From the NCBI GenBank assembly GCA_030038035.1, contig JASHPP010000343.1, positions 1 through 7,057 of the forward strand: a DNA stretch of 7,057 nucleotides, in the 5' to 3' direction. The stretch's first letter is position 1. Every line of letters starts with the position of its first letter. Made by a program: the position numbers and the translations under genes. This DNA is from Trebonia sp. GTDB lineage: Bacteria > Actinomycetota > Actinomycetes > Streptosporangiales > Streptosporangiaceae. This document shows positions 1-5,913 of the stretch, in pieces. The notes below the pieces were generated by a model. That model was given only the letters and a program-made list of their open reading frames with translations, had not been told where the DNA came from and did not search any database.

Positions 1-450
1 CAGGTAGAACAGGCTGACGGTCAGCGTGGAGACCGCCGCGGCGGCACGCACGGGGACGGCCCTCAGCCGCAGGTCGACGACGTCGGCCATCGTGTACCGC
101 CCGGTGTTCCTGAGCGGTTCTGAGACCAGCAGCAGGACGAGCAGCCAGCCCACCAGGAAGCCGATGGAATAGAGGAAGCCGTCATACCCCGCGAGGGCGA
201 TGATGCCCGCGATGCCGAGGAATGAGGCCGCTGACAGGTAGTCCCCGCCGATCGCGATGCCGTTCTGCCAGCCGGTAAAGGCGCGGCCGCCCGCGTAGTA
301 ATCGGTGGTGGACCTGTTAGTCCCCGCCGCGCTGATGGCTATGACCAGGGTCACCAGCACGAAAAAGGCGAAGATGACGAAGTTCAGCGCAGGCGTGCCA
401 ACGGTGGCGGAGGCGAGGGTGGTGGTGCCCGTGGCTGCCAGGCCCGGCAT
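1..450 (-). CDS. actP: ActP-like cation/acetate symporter (SSF family), N-terminal 150 residues, cut by window edge
   Basis: Reading leftward from the ATG at 450-448, the frame is open for exactly 150 codons to the window edge. After a Thr/Ala-rich N-terminus comes a first membrane helix (about residues 22-42). Next is the block D50-YYAGGR-56, then N63-G and G69-DYLSAASFLG-79, which is the signature start of sodium:solute symporters of the ActP/acetate branch. Further helices follow at about 77-89 and 92-110, and then the segment RYTMADVVDLR (118-128), also typical of ActP. The family uses a cation gradient to import acetate or other short carboxylates across the plasma membrane; the substrate here is inferred. 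A strong SD sits 9 nt upstream. The start overlaps the stop of the DUF485 gene by one base (TGATG), so the two are translationally coupled. The C-terminal part lies outside the window. Confidence 0.93.
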   Translation of the reverse strand, partial: MPGLAATGTTTLASATVGTPALNFVIFAFFVLVTLVIAISAAGTNRSTTDYYAGGRAFTGWQNGIAIGGDYLSAASFLGIAGIIALAGYDGFLYSIGFLVGWLLVLLLVSEPLRNTGRYTMADVVDLRLRAVPVRAAAAVSTLTVSLFYL

Positions 451-827
451 CAGTATCGTCCCCCCTCCAGCCGGTGCCGCAGCCTTTCTGACAGCGGATC
501 GAGTCGCCGCTGCGCCCAGCGGCGATAGCTGAGGGCGATCGTGAACGTCGAGACGAACTGCAGCGCGCCGAAGCACAGACCGACGTTGACGTCGCCGAAC
601 ACGCTGATCCGCATGAAGCCGGGCGCGAACACGGCGATGATCACGAAAAGGAAGTACCAGATGATGAACATCGCGCACGCCGGGACGGCGAACGACCCGA
701 AGCGCCGCCGGAGCGTCCAGAAATCCCGGCTGGCACGGACGGCCTCATAGCCGCTGACCCTGCCACGGCCAGACTGGGTCGTGGCTGTTCCGCTGGCAGT
801 CCCTCGACCGGGTTGGGTTGGGATCAT
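450..827 (-). CDS. DUF485 (YjcH-like) small membrane protein
   Basis: This 125-residue protein has a polar Ser/Thr/Gly-rich N-terminus of about 30 residues and a basic stretch (LRRRFGSF). Two membrane helices follow (about residues 46-70 and 82-98), then a basic C-terminal tail (RRWAQRRLDPLSERLRHRL). The pattern R-R-F ... WYFLFV ... APGFM ... FGDVNVG..FGALQFVSTF ... DPLSE..R matches the DUF485 family. Genes of this family typically stand directly upstream of actP, as here, and the protein is thought to be a partner or accessory of the symporter, though its role is not established. The ATG at 827-825 has an AGAGGA Shine-Dalgarno site 7 nt upstream. Its stop TGA shares one base with the ActP ATG. 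It is the first gene of the leftward unit, divergent from the MFS gene. Confidence 0.92.
   Translation of the reverse strand: MIPTQPGRGTASGTATTQSGRGRVSGYEAVRASRDFWTLRRRFGSFAVPACAMFIIWYFLFVIIAVFAPGFMRISVFGDVNVGLCFGALQFVSTFTIALSYRRWAQRRLDPLSERLRHRLEGGRY
460..468 (-). promoter_or_regulatory. Shine-Dalgarno site of the ActP-like gene
   Basis: On the minus strand GGAGGGGGG ends 9 nt before the ATG at 450. It lies inside the last codons of the DUF485 gene, and it fixes the ActP start at the TGATG overlap. Confidence 0.7.
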
Positions 828-834
828 GCCTGGT

Positions 835-840
835 TCCTCT
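835..840 (-). promoter_or_regulatory. Shine-Dalgarno site of the DUF485 gene
   Basis: AGAGGA on the minus strand, 7 nt before the ATG at 827. This supports the full 125-residue start over an internal GTG. Confidence 0.65.
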
Positions 841-855
841 CTGCGGCTGGCAGGG

Positions 856-864
856 TTTATATCA
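856..864 (-). promoter_or_regulatory. Candidate extended -10 promoter for the DUF485-actP unit
   Basis: The minus strand reads TGATATAAA, a near-consensus extended -10 (TGnTATAAT with one change). It ends 28 nt before the start codon, in an otherwise GC-rich spacer. No good -35 is found at normal spacing; a TTGACG (904-899) lies too far upstream to serve this -10. It would give a short leader containing the AGAGGA site. Confidence 0.4.
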
Positions 865-969
865 GGCTTTCTCCTACCAAGGGCGACTTTTCAGGAAACG
901 TCAAGAATGCGGCCCGCCCGGCGATCACGCAGCGCAGCCAGCATCCGGTGAGGCGGCGTCGCGGCACGG

Positions 970-999
970 GTGAGTCCGCTGCGAGCGTAGATTGCTCAC
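970..999. repeat. Nested inverted repeat in the divergent spacer
   Basis: GTGAG (970-974) and CTCAC (995-999) are perfect inverted repeats. They enclose a second pair, CGCT (977-980) and AGCG (984-987). The arms are short for a GC-rich sequence, so this is only a possible operator or hairpin between the divergent genes. Confidence 0.2.
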
Positions 1000-1036
1000 A
1001 TGCGCGGTGCCTGATTCGGTCCCGCTGATCACGATA

Positions 1037-1078
1037 GCGGCCGGAGTGTCCTGACTCCGGGCGAAACGCCCCGGCCGC
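1037..1078. repeat. Compact three-stem inverted-repeat element upstream of the MFS gene
   Basis: Two adjacent hairpins, CCGGAGT-6nt-ACTCCGG (1041-1060) and GGGCG-AAA-CGCCC (1059-1071), sit inside an outer pair GCGG (1037-1040) / CCGC (1075-1078). The outer pair can instead extend to eight bases, GCGGCCGG (1037-1044) with CCGGCCGC (1071-1078), which excludes the first hairpin. It could be a protein-binding operator or a structured 5' leader of the MFS transcript. No T-run follows on either strand. Confidence 0.35.
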
Positions 1079-1158
1079 GGGCCGACTTCGACAGGACCGC
1101 GCGGTGCGGATCGACGGGGCGGTGGGTTAAGGTTAGTTGAGATCAAGCAAGTTATCCG

Positions 1159-1170
1159 CTGAGAACTCAG
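1159..1170. promoter_or_regulatory. Short palindrome just upstream of the MFS ribosome-binding region
   Basis: CTGAGAACTCAG is a perfect 5-2-5 inverted repeat directly abutting the GGTGGGGGG that probably serves as the MFS Shine-Dalgarno site. It lies in the AT-richest part of the spacer (about 1127-1170). Its position would suit a repressor operator or a small hairpin that gates translation; the arms are short. Confidence 0.3.
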
Positions 1171-1189
1171 GTGGGGGGCAAATCCGCCC

Positions 1190-3028
1190 ATGACGGTCAA
1201 TTCCGACGTGGCAGGCGCGCCGATGCACGCGGGCCATACGCTCGGACCGCACTACAAGTGGATCGCGCTGTCCAACACCACGCTGGGCGTGCTCATGGCC
1301 ACGATCAACCAGTCGATCGTGCTGATCGCGCTGCCCGCCGTGTTCCGCGGCATCGGGCTGAACCCGCTCAGCCCGGGCAACACCAGCTACCTGCTGTGGA
1401 TGTTCATGGGATTCATGGTCGTGTCGGCCGTGCTGGTGGTCTCGTTCGGGCGGCTCGGCGACATGTTCGGCCGGGTCCGGATGTACAACATGGGCTTCGC
1501 GGTCTTCAGCCTCGGCTCGATCATGCTGACCGTTACGTGGATGCACGGCACATCCGGCGCGCTGTGGCTGATCATCTGGCGGGTCGTGCAGGGCATCGGC
1601 GGCGCGTTCCTGTTCGCCAACTCGACCGCGATCCTCACCGACGCGTTCCCCGCCAACCAGCGCGGTACCGCGCTCGGACTGAACTCGATCGCGGCGATCG
1701 CCGGGTCGTTCATCGGCCTGATCCTCGGCGGCGTGCTCGCACCGGTGAACTGGCATCTGATCTTCCTGGTCTCGGCCCCTGTCGGCTTCTTCGGCACCGT
1801 GTGGGCGTACTTCATGCTGCACGACATCGGCGTCCGCAGGCACGCGCGGATCGACTGGTGGGGCAACCTGCTGTTCGCGGCCGGGCTGATCGCGATCCTG
1901 GTCGGCATCACCTACGGCCTGCTGCCGTACGGCGGGCACCCGATGGGCTGGACCAACCCGTGGGTGCTGACCGCGCTGTTCGGCGGGGTCGCGCTGCTGG
2001 CGATCTTCGTGTACGTCGAGACTCGGGTGGCCGAGCCGCTGTTCCGGATCTCGCTGTTCCGGATCCGTCCGTTCGCCGCGGGGAACATCGCCAGCCTCGC
2101 GATGGCGATGAGCCGCGGCGGCATGCAGTTCATGCTGATCATCTGGCTGCAGGGCATCTGGCTGCCGCTGCACGGCTACAGCTACAGCCAGACTCCGCTG
2201 TGGGCGGGCATCTACCTGGTGCCGCTGACGATCGGCTTCCTGCTGTCGGCGCCGCTGTCCGGCGTGCTGTCCGACAAGTTCGGCGCCAAGGCGTTCACGG
2301 TGGGCGGAGCGCTGCTGACCGCGGCGAGCTTCCTGGCGCTTGCCTTCCTGCCCGTGAACTTCAGCTACTGGCTGTTCGCGGTGCTCGTCCTGGTCAACGG
2401 CTTCGGAACCGGCCTGTTCGTATCGCCGAACCGCGCCGAGATGATGAACTCCGTGCCCGCCAATCAGCGCGGTGCCGCGGGCGGGATGATCGCCACGTTC
2501 ATGAACTCCGCTTCCGTGCTCTCCATCGGCATCTTCTTCTCGCTGATGGTCGCCGGCCTGTCGAGCAAGCTGCCGACGGCCTTGTTCGGCGGGCTCACCT
2601 CCTATGGCGTCCCGGCCAGTGCGGCCGCGCCGCTGTCGCACCTGCCCCCGATCGGCGTGCTGTTCGCCGCCTTCCTCGGCTACAACCCGATGCAGCAGCT
2701 GCTCGGCCACATCCTCAGCCAGCTGTCGCCCGCGCACGCCGCATACGTGATCGGACGGCAGTTCTTCCCGCACCTGATCACCGGCCCGTTCCACGACGGG
2801 ATCGGCGTGGCCTTCGGGTTCGCGATCGCCGCGTGCGTGGTCGGCGCCGTGGCCTCGCTGCTAACGGCCCGGCGCAAGCCGGCGCTTGCCGCGCGCGAGT
2901 CGCTGGGGTCGGAGCTGGCCGCCGTGGCCGCCGAGGGCGGGGGTATCGAACCCAGCGAGCTGGTCGTCCCTGATATCGTCGCGGACACGTCGGAACCCGC
3001 CGACAAGCCGGGCCGGGCGGTCGGCTAG
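1190..3028 (+). CDS. DHA2-type MFS transporter (14-helix drug/metabolite exporter)
   Basis: This 612-residue, strongly hydrophobic protein has the expected MFS motifs. These are motif A GRLGDMFGRVRMY (87-99), the helix-4 motif WRVVQGIGGA (130-139), a motif C-like GSFIGLILGG (172-181, with Leu where Pro is common), and a second-half motif A-like SGVLSDKFGAK. The turn PANQRG occurs at 154-159 and again at 423-428, reflecting the two-fold repeat. A long polar loop precedes the last helix, as in DHA2 proteins, and the last ~45 residues form a polar tail. Such proteins export drugs or metabolites in exchange for protons; the substrate is unknown. In helix 1 the usual Asp of motif D1 is replaced by Asn40 (TINQSIVLIALP). 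The ATG at 1190 follows GGTGGGGGG by about 11 nt; Met12 (1223) is an alternative start. No regulator gene is adjacent; it is divergent from DUF485-actP. Confidence 0.93.
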   Translation: MTVNSDVAGAPMHAGHTLGPHYKWIALSNTTLGVLMATINQSIVLIALPAVFRGIGLNPLSPGNTSYLLWMFMGFMVVSAVLVVSFGRLGDMFGRVRMYNMGFAVFSLGSIMLTVTWMHGTSGALWLIIWRVVQGIGGAFLFANSTAILTDAFPANQRGTALGLNSIAAIAGSFIGLILGGVLAPVNWHLIFLVSAPVGFFGTVWAYFMLHDIGVRRHARIDWWGNLLFAAGLIAILVGITYGLLPYGGHPMGWTNPWVLTALFGGVALLAIFVYVETRVAEPLFRISLFRIRPFAAGNIASLAMAMSRGGMQFMLIIWLQGIWLPLHGYSYSQTPLWAGIYLVPLTIGFLLSAPLSGVLSDKFGAKAFTVGGALLTAASFLALAFLPVNFSYWLFAVLVLVNGFGTGLFVSPNRAEMMNSVPANQRGAAGGMIATFMNSASVLSIGIFFSLMVAGLSSKLPTALFGGLTSYGVPASAAAPLSHLPPIGVLFAAFLGYNPMQQLLGHILSQLSPAHAAYVIGRQFFPHLITGPFHDGIGVAFGFAIAACVVGAVASLLTARRKPALAARESLGSELAAVAAEGGGIEPSELVVPDIVADTSEPADKPGRAVG

Positions 3029-3043
3029 GACGCCCGCCCCGGA

Positions 3044-3071
3044 GCGGCCGGAGCTGCCCCGGCTGTGCCGC
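3044..3071 (+). terminator. Possible weak terminator hairpin after the MFS gene
   Basis: GCGGC (3044-3048) pairs with GCCGC (3067-3071), and CGG (3049-3051) pairs with CCG (3059-3061), leaving a five-base bulge on the 3' side. It starts 16 nt after the MFS stop. There is no T-run, so its function as a terminator is uncertain. Confidence 0.25.
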
Positions 3072-3076
3072 ACAAC

Positions 3077-3105
3077 TGCACGTTATGGCTACGGGACGGT
3101 ATCCT
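3077..3105 (+). promoter_or_regulatory. Candidate promoter for glmU-prs
   Basis: TATCCT (3100-3105) fits the actinobacterial TAnnnT -10 pattern. A poor -35 (TGCACG, 3077-3082) lies 17 nt before it. It stands about 108 nt upstream of the glmU start and after the MFS gene. A second TAnnnT element, TAGGGT (3150-3155), lies closer but lacks a -35 at normal spacing. The rest of 3029-3212 holds no gene or tRNA that I can see. Confidence 0.25.
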
Positions 3106-3196
3106 GCGGATGAGGAGCGGGTAAACAGATTTGCCGTCGCTCCGCTCAGTAGGGTTCCCGTGAATGATTGCCCTGGAAATGTTCGGCGCGATACCC

Positions 3197-3203
3197 GAGG
3201 AGA
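3197..3203 (+). promoter_or_regulatory. Shine-Dalgarno site that decides the glmU start
   Basis: GAGGAGA with about 10 nt spacing to the GTG at 3213. The frame is open further upstream to a TTG at 3168, but that start has no comparable site and would add 15 residues unlike GlmU. Confidence 0.7.
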
Positions 3204-3212
3204 CAGTTGCTC

Positions 3213-4679
3213 GTGAGCGGAAGTCGCCCGGCCGCAGTCATGGTCCTCGCCGCGGGCGAGGGCACGCGCATGAAGTCACGGAGCCCTAAGGTGCTGCATT
3301 CGCTGTGCGGGCGCACCATGCTCGGGCACGTGCTCGCGGCGGCCCGTGAGCTTGATCCCGACGAACTCGTGGTCGTCGTCGGCCACGGCCGAGATGAGGT
3401 GAGCACCGAGGTCGGCGAGCAGGTGCCGCAGGCGCGAGTGGTCGTCCAGGAGGAGCAGCTGGGGACTGGCCATGCCGTGCGCATGATCACCGAGGCCCTG
3501 GGCGTCTTCCGCGGCACCGTCCTCGTGACCTACGGCGACATGCCGCTCCTGCGCGCCGAGACACTGCGCCGGCTGGCGGCCTGCCACAGCGAAGCGGGGA
3601 ACGCGGCCACGGTGCTGACCGCCCGCGGCGACGCGGCAGGTTACGGCCGGATCGTGCGGGACGCGGGCGGCGGGTTCGTCCGCATCGTCGAGGACAGCGA
3701 CGTCACGCCCGCCGAACGGGCGATCGGCGAATACAACTCCGGCTGCTATGCGTTTGACGGCGCGCTGCTCGCGGACGCGATCAAGCGCGTGACAACAGAC
3801 AACAACCAGAACCAGGAGTACCTCACCGACGTGCTCGAGATCGTCCGCCGCGACGGTCATCAGATCGGGACGGTGCTCGCGGCCGACGCGGCAGAGGTCC
3901 AGGGGATCAACGACCGGGTCCAGCTGGCTGCCGCACGGCGCGCGCTCAACGACAGGATCCTCGAGCACTGGATGAGGGCCGGCGTCACGATCGCCGATCC
4001 CGCCAGCACCTGGGTCGATGTCACCGTCACGATCGAGCCGGACGCGGAGGTCGGCCCGCAGACCCAGCTCCAGGGGCAGACTGCCATCGCCAGCGGCGCC
4101 CGGGTGGGCCCCGGCTGCCTGCTCGAGGACACCGCCGTCGGCGCGGACGCCATCGTGCTGCACGCCGTGTGCCGTCGGGCGGAAATCGGCGCAGGCGCCA
4201 CCGTCGGGCCGTTCGCCTATCTCAGGCCGGGGTCGAGGGTAGAGCAGAACGCGCACGTCGGGACCTATGTGGAAGTCAAGAACTCGGTGATCGGGGCGGG
4301 GGCAAAGGTGCCTCACCTCACCTACGTCGGGGACGCGCACATCGGCGAGCGGTCCAACATCGGCGCGGGGACGATCTTCGCCAACTACGACGGCGTGGCC
4401 AAGCACCGCACCACGGTCGGCCATGACGTTTTCATCGGCAGCGACACCGTCCTGGTGGCGCCGCTCACAGTAGGCGACGGCGCCTATACCGCGGCCGGCT
4501 CGGCGATCACAGCGGACGTGCCATCGGGCGCACTCGGCATCGCGCGGGGGCGGCAGCACAACTCCGAGGGATGGGTGGAACGCAACAGGGAAGGCACGCG
4601 TTCCGCGCAGGCGGCGAGCCGCGCACGTGCGGCGCTGCCGACCCGGGGGGACGACCCCCCGGAAACCCCCGCTGAGTAA
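3213..4679 (+). CDS. glmU: Bifunctional GlmU: GlcNAc-1-P uridyltransferase / glucosamine-1-P acetyltransferase
   Basis: This 488-residue cytosolic enzyme acetylates glucosamine-1-phosphate with acetyl-CoA and then couples it to UTP, giving UDP-GlcNAc for peptidoglycan. The N-terminal Rossmann-like domain shows L12-AAGEGTRM-20 and K26 (LAAGxGTR...PKVLH), QLGTGHA (82-88), YGDMP with D109 (expected Mg2+ ligand), GYGR (143-146) and N233 (second expected Mg2+ ligand). From about residue 265 the C-terminal domain is a left-handed beta-helix of hexapeptide repeats. H368 in KVPHLTYVGDAHIG corresponds to the E. coli catalytic base His363. N-I-G-A-G-T-I-F-A-NYDG follows as expected. The polar tail after about residue 455 is typical of actinobacterial GlmU (the M. 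tuberculosis protein is of similar length). The GTG start is chosen by the GAGGAGA site. All key residues are present. The gene is followed 25 bp later by prs, very likely in one operon. Confidence 0.98.
   Translation: MSGSRPAAVMVLAAGEGTRMKSRSPKVLHSLCGRTMLGHVLAAARELDPDELVVVVGHGRDEVSTEVGEQVPQARVVVQEEQLGTGHAVRMITEALGVFRGTVLVTYGDMPLLRAETLRRLAACHSEAGNAATVLTARGDAAGYGRIVRDAGGGFVRIVEDSDVTPAERAIGEYNSGCYAFDGALLADAIKRVTTDNNQNQEYLTDVLEIVRRDGHQIGTVLAADAAEVQGINDRVQLAAARRALNDRILEHWMRAGVTIADPASTWVDVTVTIEPDAEVGPQTQLQGQTAIASGARVGPGCLLEDTAVGADAIVLHAVCRRAEIGAGATVGPFAYLRPGSRVEQNAHVGTYVEVKNSVIGAGAKVPHLTYVGDAHIGERSNIGAGTIFANYDGVAKHRTTVGHDVFIGSDTVLVAPLTVGDGAYTAAGSAITADVPSGALGIARGRQHNSEGWVERNREGTRSAQAASRARAALPTRGDDPPETPAE
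4643..4662 (+). repeat. Perfect GC hairpin in the 3' end of glmU
   Basis: CCGGGGGG (4643-4650), loop ACGA, CCCCCCGG (4655-4662): an 8-bp all-GC stem with a 4-nt loop. It ends 14 nt before the glmU stop and 42 nt before the prs start. It lies within the poorly conserved GlmU tail (codons for TRGDDPPE). It could act as an internal pause, partial terminator or mRNA stability element between glmU and prs; this role is inferred. Confidence 0.5.
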
Positions 4680-4688
4680 GACCGCGCG

Positions 4689-4694
4689 AAGGAG
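4689..4694 (+). promoter_or_regulatory. Shine-Dalgarno site that decides the prs start
   Basis: AAGGAG with 10 nt to the GTG at 4705. The in-frame ATG at 4714 would be 19 nt away, and the upstream part of the open frame lies inside glmU. Confidence 0.75.
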
Positions 4695-4704
4695 ATTAAC
4701 CCAG

Positions 4705-5682
4705 GTGAGCGGGATGACGGCGCCCAGCCAGAAGAAGATGATGCTGTTCGGCGGGCGGGCCTACCCCGAGCTTGTCGCCGAGGTCGCCGACTGCCTGGAT
4801 ATCGAGCCGGCGCCGGCCAGGCTGTACGACTTCGCCAACGGCGAGATCATGGTCCGGTTCCTTGAGTCTGTTCGCGGCTGTGACGCGTTCGTGCTGCAGA
4901 GCCACACCGCGCCGATCAACCAGTGGATCATGGAACAGCTGATCATGGTCGACGCGCTCAAGCGCGCCTCGGCGAAGCGGATCACCGTGGTCATGCCGTT
5001 CTTCGGTTACGCGCGACAGGACAAGAAGAGCCGCGGCCGGGAGCCGATCTCGGCGCGGCTGGTCGCCGACCTCTTCGCGACCGCCGGCGCCGACCGGCTG
5101 ATGGCCGTCGACCTCCACACCGCCCAGATCCAGGGCTTCTTCGACGGCCCTGTCGACCACCTGTTCGCGCTGCCGATCCTGGCCGGCTACCTGGAGACCA
5201 GGCTGGACGTCAGGAACGTGACCGTTGTGGCGCCGGACGCAGGCCGGGTCCGGGTCTGCGAGCGGTGGACCGACCGGATGGGCGCGCCGCTGGCGATCAT
5301 CCACAAGCGGCGTGACCCCGACGTCGTGAACCAGGTCAAGGTCAACGAGGTGGTCGGCGCGGTGGCCGGCCGGACGTGCATCCTGGTAGACGACATGATC
5401 GACACCGGCGGGACCATCGCCAAGGCGGCGGACGCGCTCTTCGACCAGGGCGCCGAGCGGGTCATCGTCGCAGCCACCCACGGCGTGCTGTCCGGGCCCG
5501 CTGTCGATATCCTGAAGAACTCCCGGATCAGCGAGGTGGTCATCACCAACACGCTGCCGGTGCCTCAGGAGAAGAGGTTCGACAAGCTGACGGTGCTGTC
5601 CATCGCGCCGCTGCTCGCGCGGGCGATCAACGAGGTCTTCAGCGACGGCTCGGTGACGAGCCTCTTCGACGGCCACAGCTGA
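4705..5682 (+). CDS. prs: Ribose-phosphate pyrophosphokinase (PRPP synthetase)
   Basis: This 325-residue enzyme transfers pyrophosphate from ATP to ribose-5-phosphate, giving PRPP for purine, pyrimidine, histidine, tryptophan and NAD synthesis in the cytosol. Visible class I features are the N-terminal F-GGRAYPEL start, the F-A-NGEI segment, the ATP-binding/flexible loop GYARQDKKSRGREPISA (R104, Q105, D106), DLHTAQIQGFFD (D136, H138), the catalytic K201-RR-203 loop, and the phosphoribosyl signature VDDMIDTGGT (228-237). Length matches the family (M. tuberculosis PrsA is about 326). The GTG start at 4705 follows AAGGAG by 10 nt. It lies 25 bp after glmU, a conserved actinobacterial pairing that supplies cell wall and nucleotide precursors. 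No residue loss or frameshift is seen. In many relatives rplY and pth follow; here a structured 549-bp spacer follows instead. Confidence 0.98.
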   Translation: MSGMTAPSQKKMMLFGGRAYPELVAEVADCLDIEPAPARLYDFANGEIMVRFLESVRGCDAFVLQSHTAPINQWIMEQLIMVDALKRASAKRITVVMPFFGYARQDKKSRGREPISARLVADLFATAGADRLMAVDLHTAQIQGFFDGPVDHLFALPILAGYLETRLDVRNVTVVAPDAGRVRVCERWTDRMGAPLAIIHKRRDPDVVNQVKVNEVVGAVAGRTCILVDDMIDTGGTIAKAADALFDQGAERVIVAATHGVLSGPAVDILKNSRISEVVITNTLPVPQEKRFDKLTVLSIAPLLARAINEVFSDGSVTSLFDGHS

Positions 5683-5691
5683 GTTGCGGGG

Positions 5692-5734
5692 GCGGCCTGG
5701 CCCAGGAGTGGCCCACACCCTGGACCAGGGCCGC
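5692..5734 (+). terminator. Strong stem-loop directly after prs (H1), probable transcription terminator
   Basis: Starts 9 nt after the prs stop. CCTGGCCCAGG (5696-5706) pairs with CCTGGACCAGG (5719-5729), with one central C/A mismatch. After a single bulged G, GCGG (5692-5695) continues with CCGC (5731-5734). The loop is 12 nt. The total is 14 base pairs, nearly all GC. There is no T-run, which is common for actinobacterial hairpin terminators. Each arm is itself a 5-1-5 palindrome, so it could also be a tandem protein-binding site with centres 23 bp apart. Confidence 0.45.
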
Positions 5735-5736
5735 GG

Positions 5737-5772
5737 GCCCGCCCCGCCATTCCCCGGTTCGGCGGGACGGGT
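5737..5772 (+). other. Stem-loop H2 in the prs-SARP spacer
   Basis: CCCGCCCCGCC (5738-5748) pairs with GGCGGGACGGG (5761-5771): ten Watson-Crick pairs, one C/A mismatch, and a G-U pair at the base (5737/5772), around a 12-nt loop. It follows H1 after two bases. An alternative pairing of 5689-5695 with 5739-5745 (GGGGCGG / CCGCCCC) excludes H2. Confidence 0.4.
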
Positions 5773-5778
5773 GTGCGC

Positions 5779-5815
5779 GACGTGCCTGGACCGATTGCCC
5801 GCGGTCCCGGCCGTC
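5779..5815 (+). other. Stem-loop H3 in the prs-SARP spacer
   Basis: GACG (5779-5782), GCC (5784-5786) and GGACCG (5788-5793) pair in order with CGTC (5812-5815), GGC (5809-5811) and CGGTCC (5802-5807). This gives 13 base pairs with one bulged T, one T/C mismatch and an 8-nt loop. Confidence 0.4.
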
Positions 5816-5828
5816 TGCTCTCAAACCC

Positions 5829-5899
5829 CCGGCGGAGTCCCGTGTCGTGCCGGACGGCGCCCCTGCTGTCGTCCGCCGCGATACGGGACCCCGATCCGG
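5829..5899 (+). ncRNA. Long imperfect hairpin H4, candidate structured RNA element
   Basis: A 71-nt stem-loop with about 29 base pairs. Working inward: CCGG (5829-5832)/CCGG (5896-5899); a two-base bulge; 5833-5835 with 5891-5893; an A/C mismatch; 5837-5849 with 5877-5889 (13 pairs, two of them G-U); a C/C mismatch; 5851-5859 with 5867-5875 (9 pairs, two of them G-U); and a 7-nt loop at 5860-5866. In the core all four wobbles are G-U as plus-strand RNA and would be A/C mismatches on the other strand, which fits a rightward transcript. I do not recognise it as a known RNA family. It may be a transcribed structured RNA or part of a read-through control region between prs and the SARP gene. Confidence 0.35.
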
Positions 5900-5913
5900 C
5901 CCCCGTGCTCTGT

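Noticed and set aside
899..904. TTGACG on the minus strand as a -35 box for the DUF485 gene
   Set aside because: No acceptable -10 at 16-19 nt spacing; the better extended -10 lies 37 nt further downstream.
1133..2794. Very long minus-strand open frame (553 codons) opposite the MFS gene
   Set aside because: Its product is dominated by His, Arg, Gln, Asp and Glu repeats typical of a high-GC antisense shadow. The plus-strand frame encodes a complete, motif-rich MFS transporter.
1171..2973. 600-codon plus-strand frame overlapping the MFS gene
   Set aside because: A shifted-frame shadow with Arg/Ala/Pro-rich low-complexity product and no family resemblance.
5738..5775. Possible tRNA T-arm (CCCCGGTTCGGCGGG) in the spacer, and possible tRNA-Gln near glmU
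   Set aside because: No acceptor, D or anticodon arms can be assembled around it, and the bases are better explained by hairpin H2. No tRNA could be assembled in 3029-3212 either.
5829..5899. Assignment of hairpin H4 to the actinobacterial 6C RNA
   Set aside because: 6C RNA has two hairpins with C-runs of six or more in the loops. Here the loop has only four C and no matching partner hairpin with a C-run.
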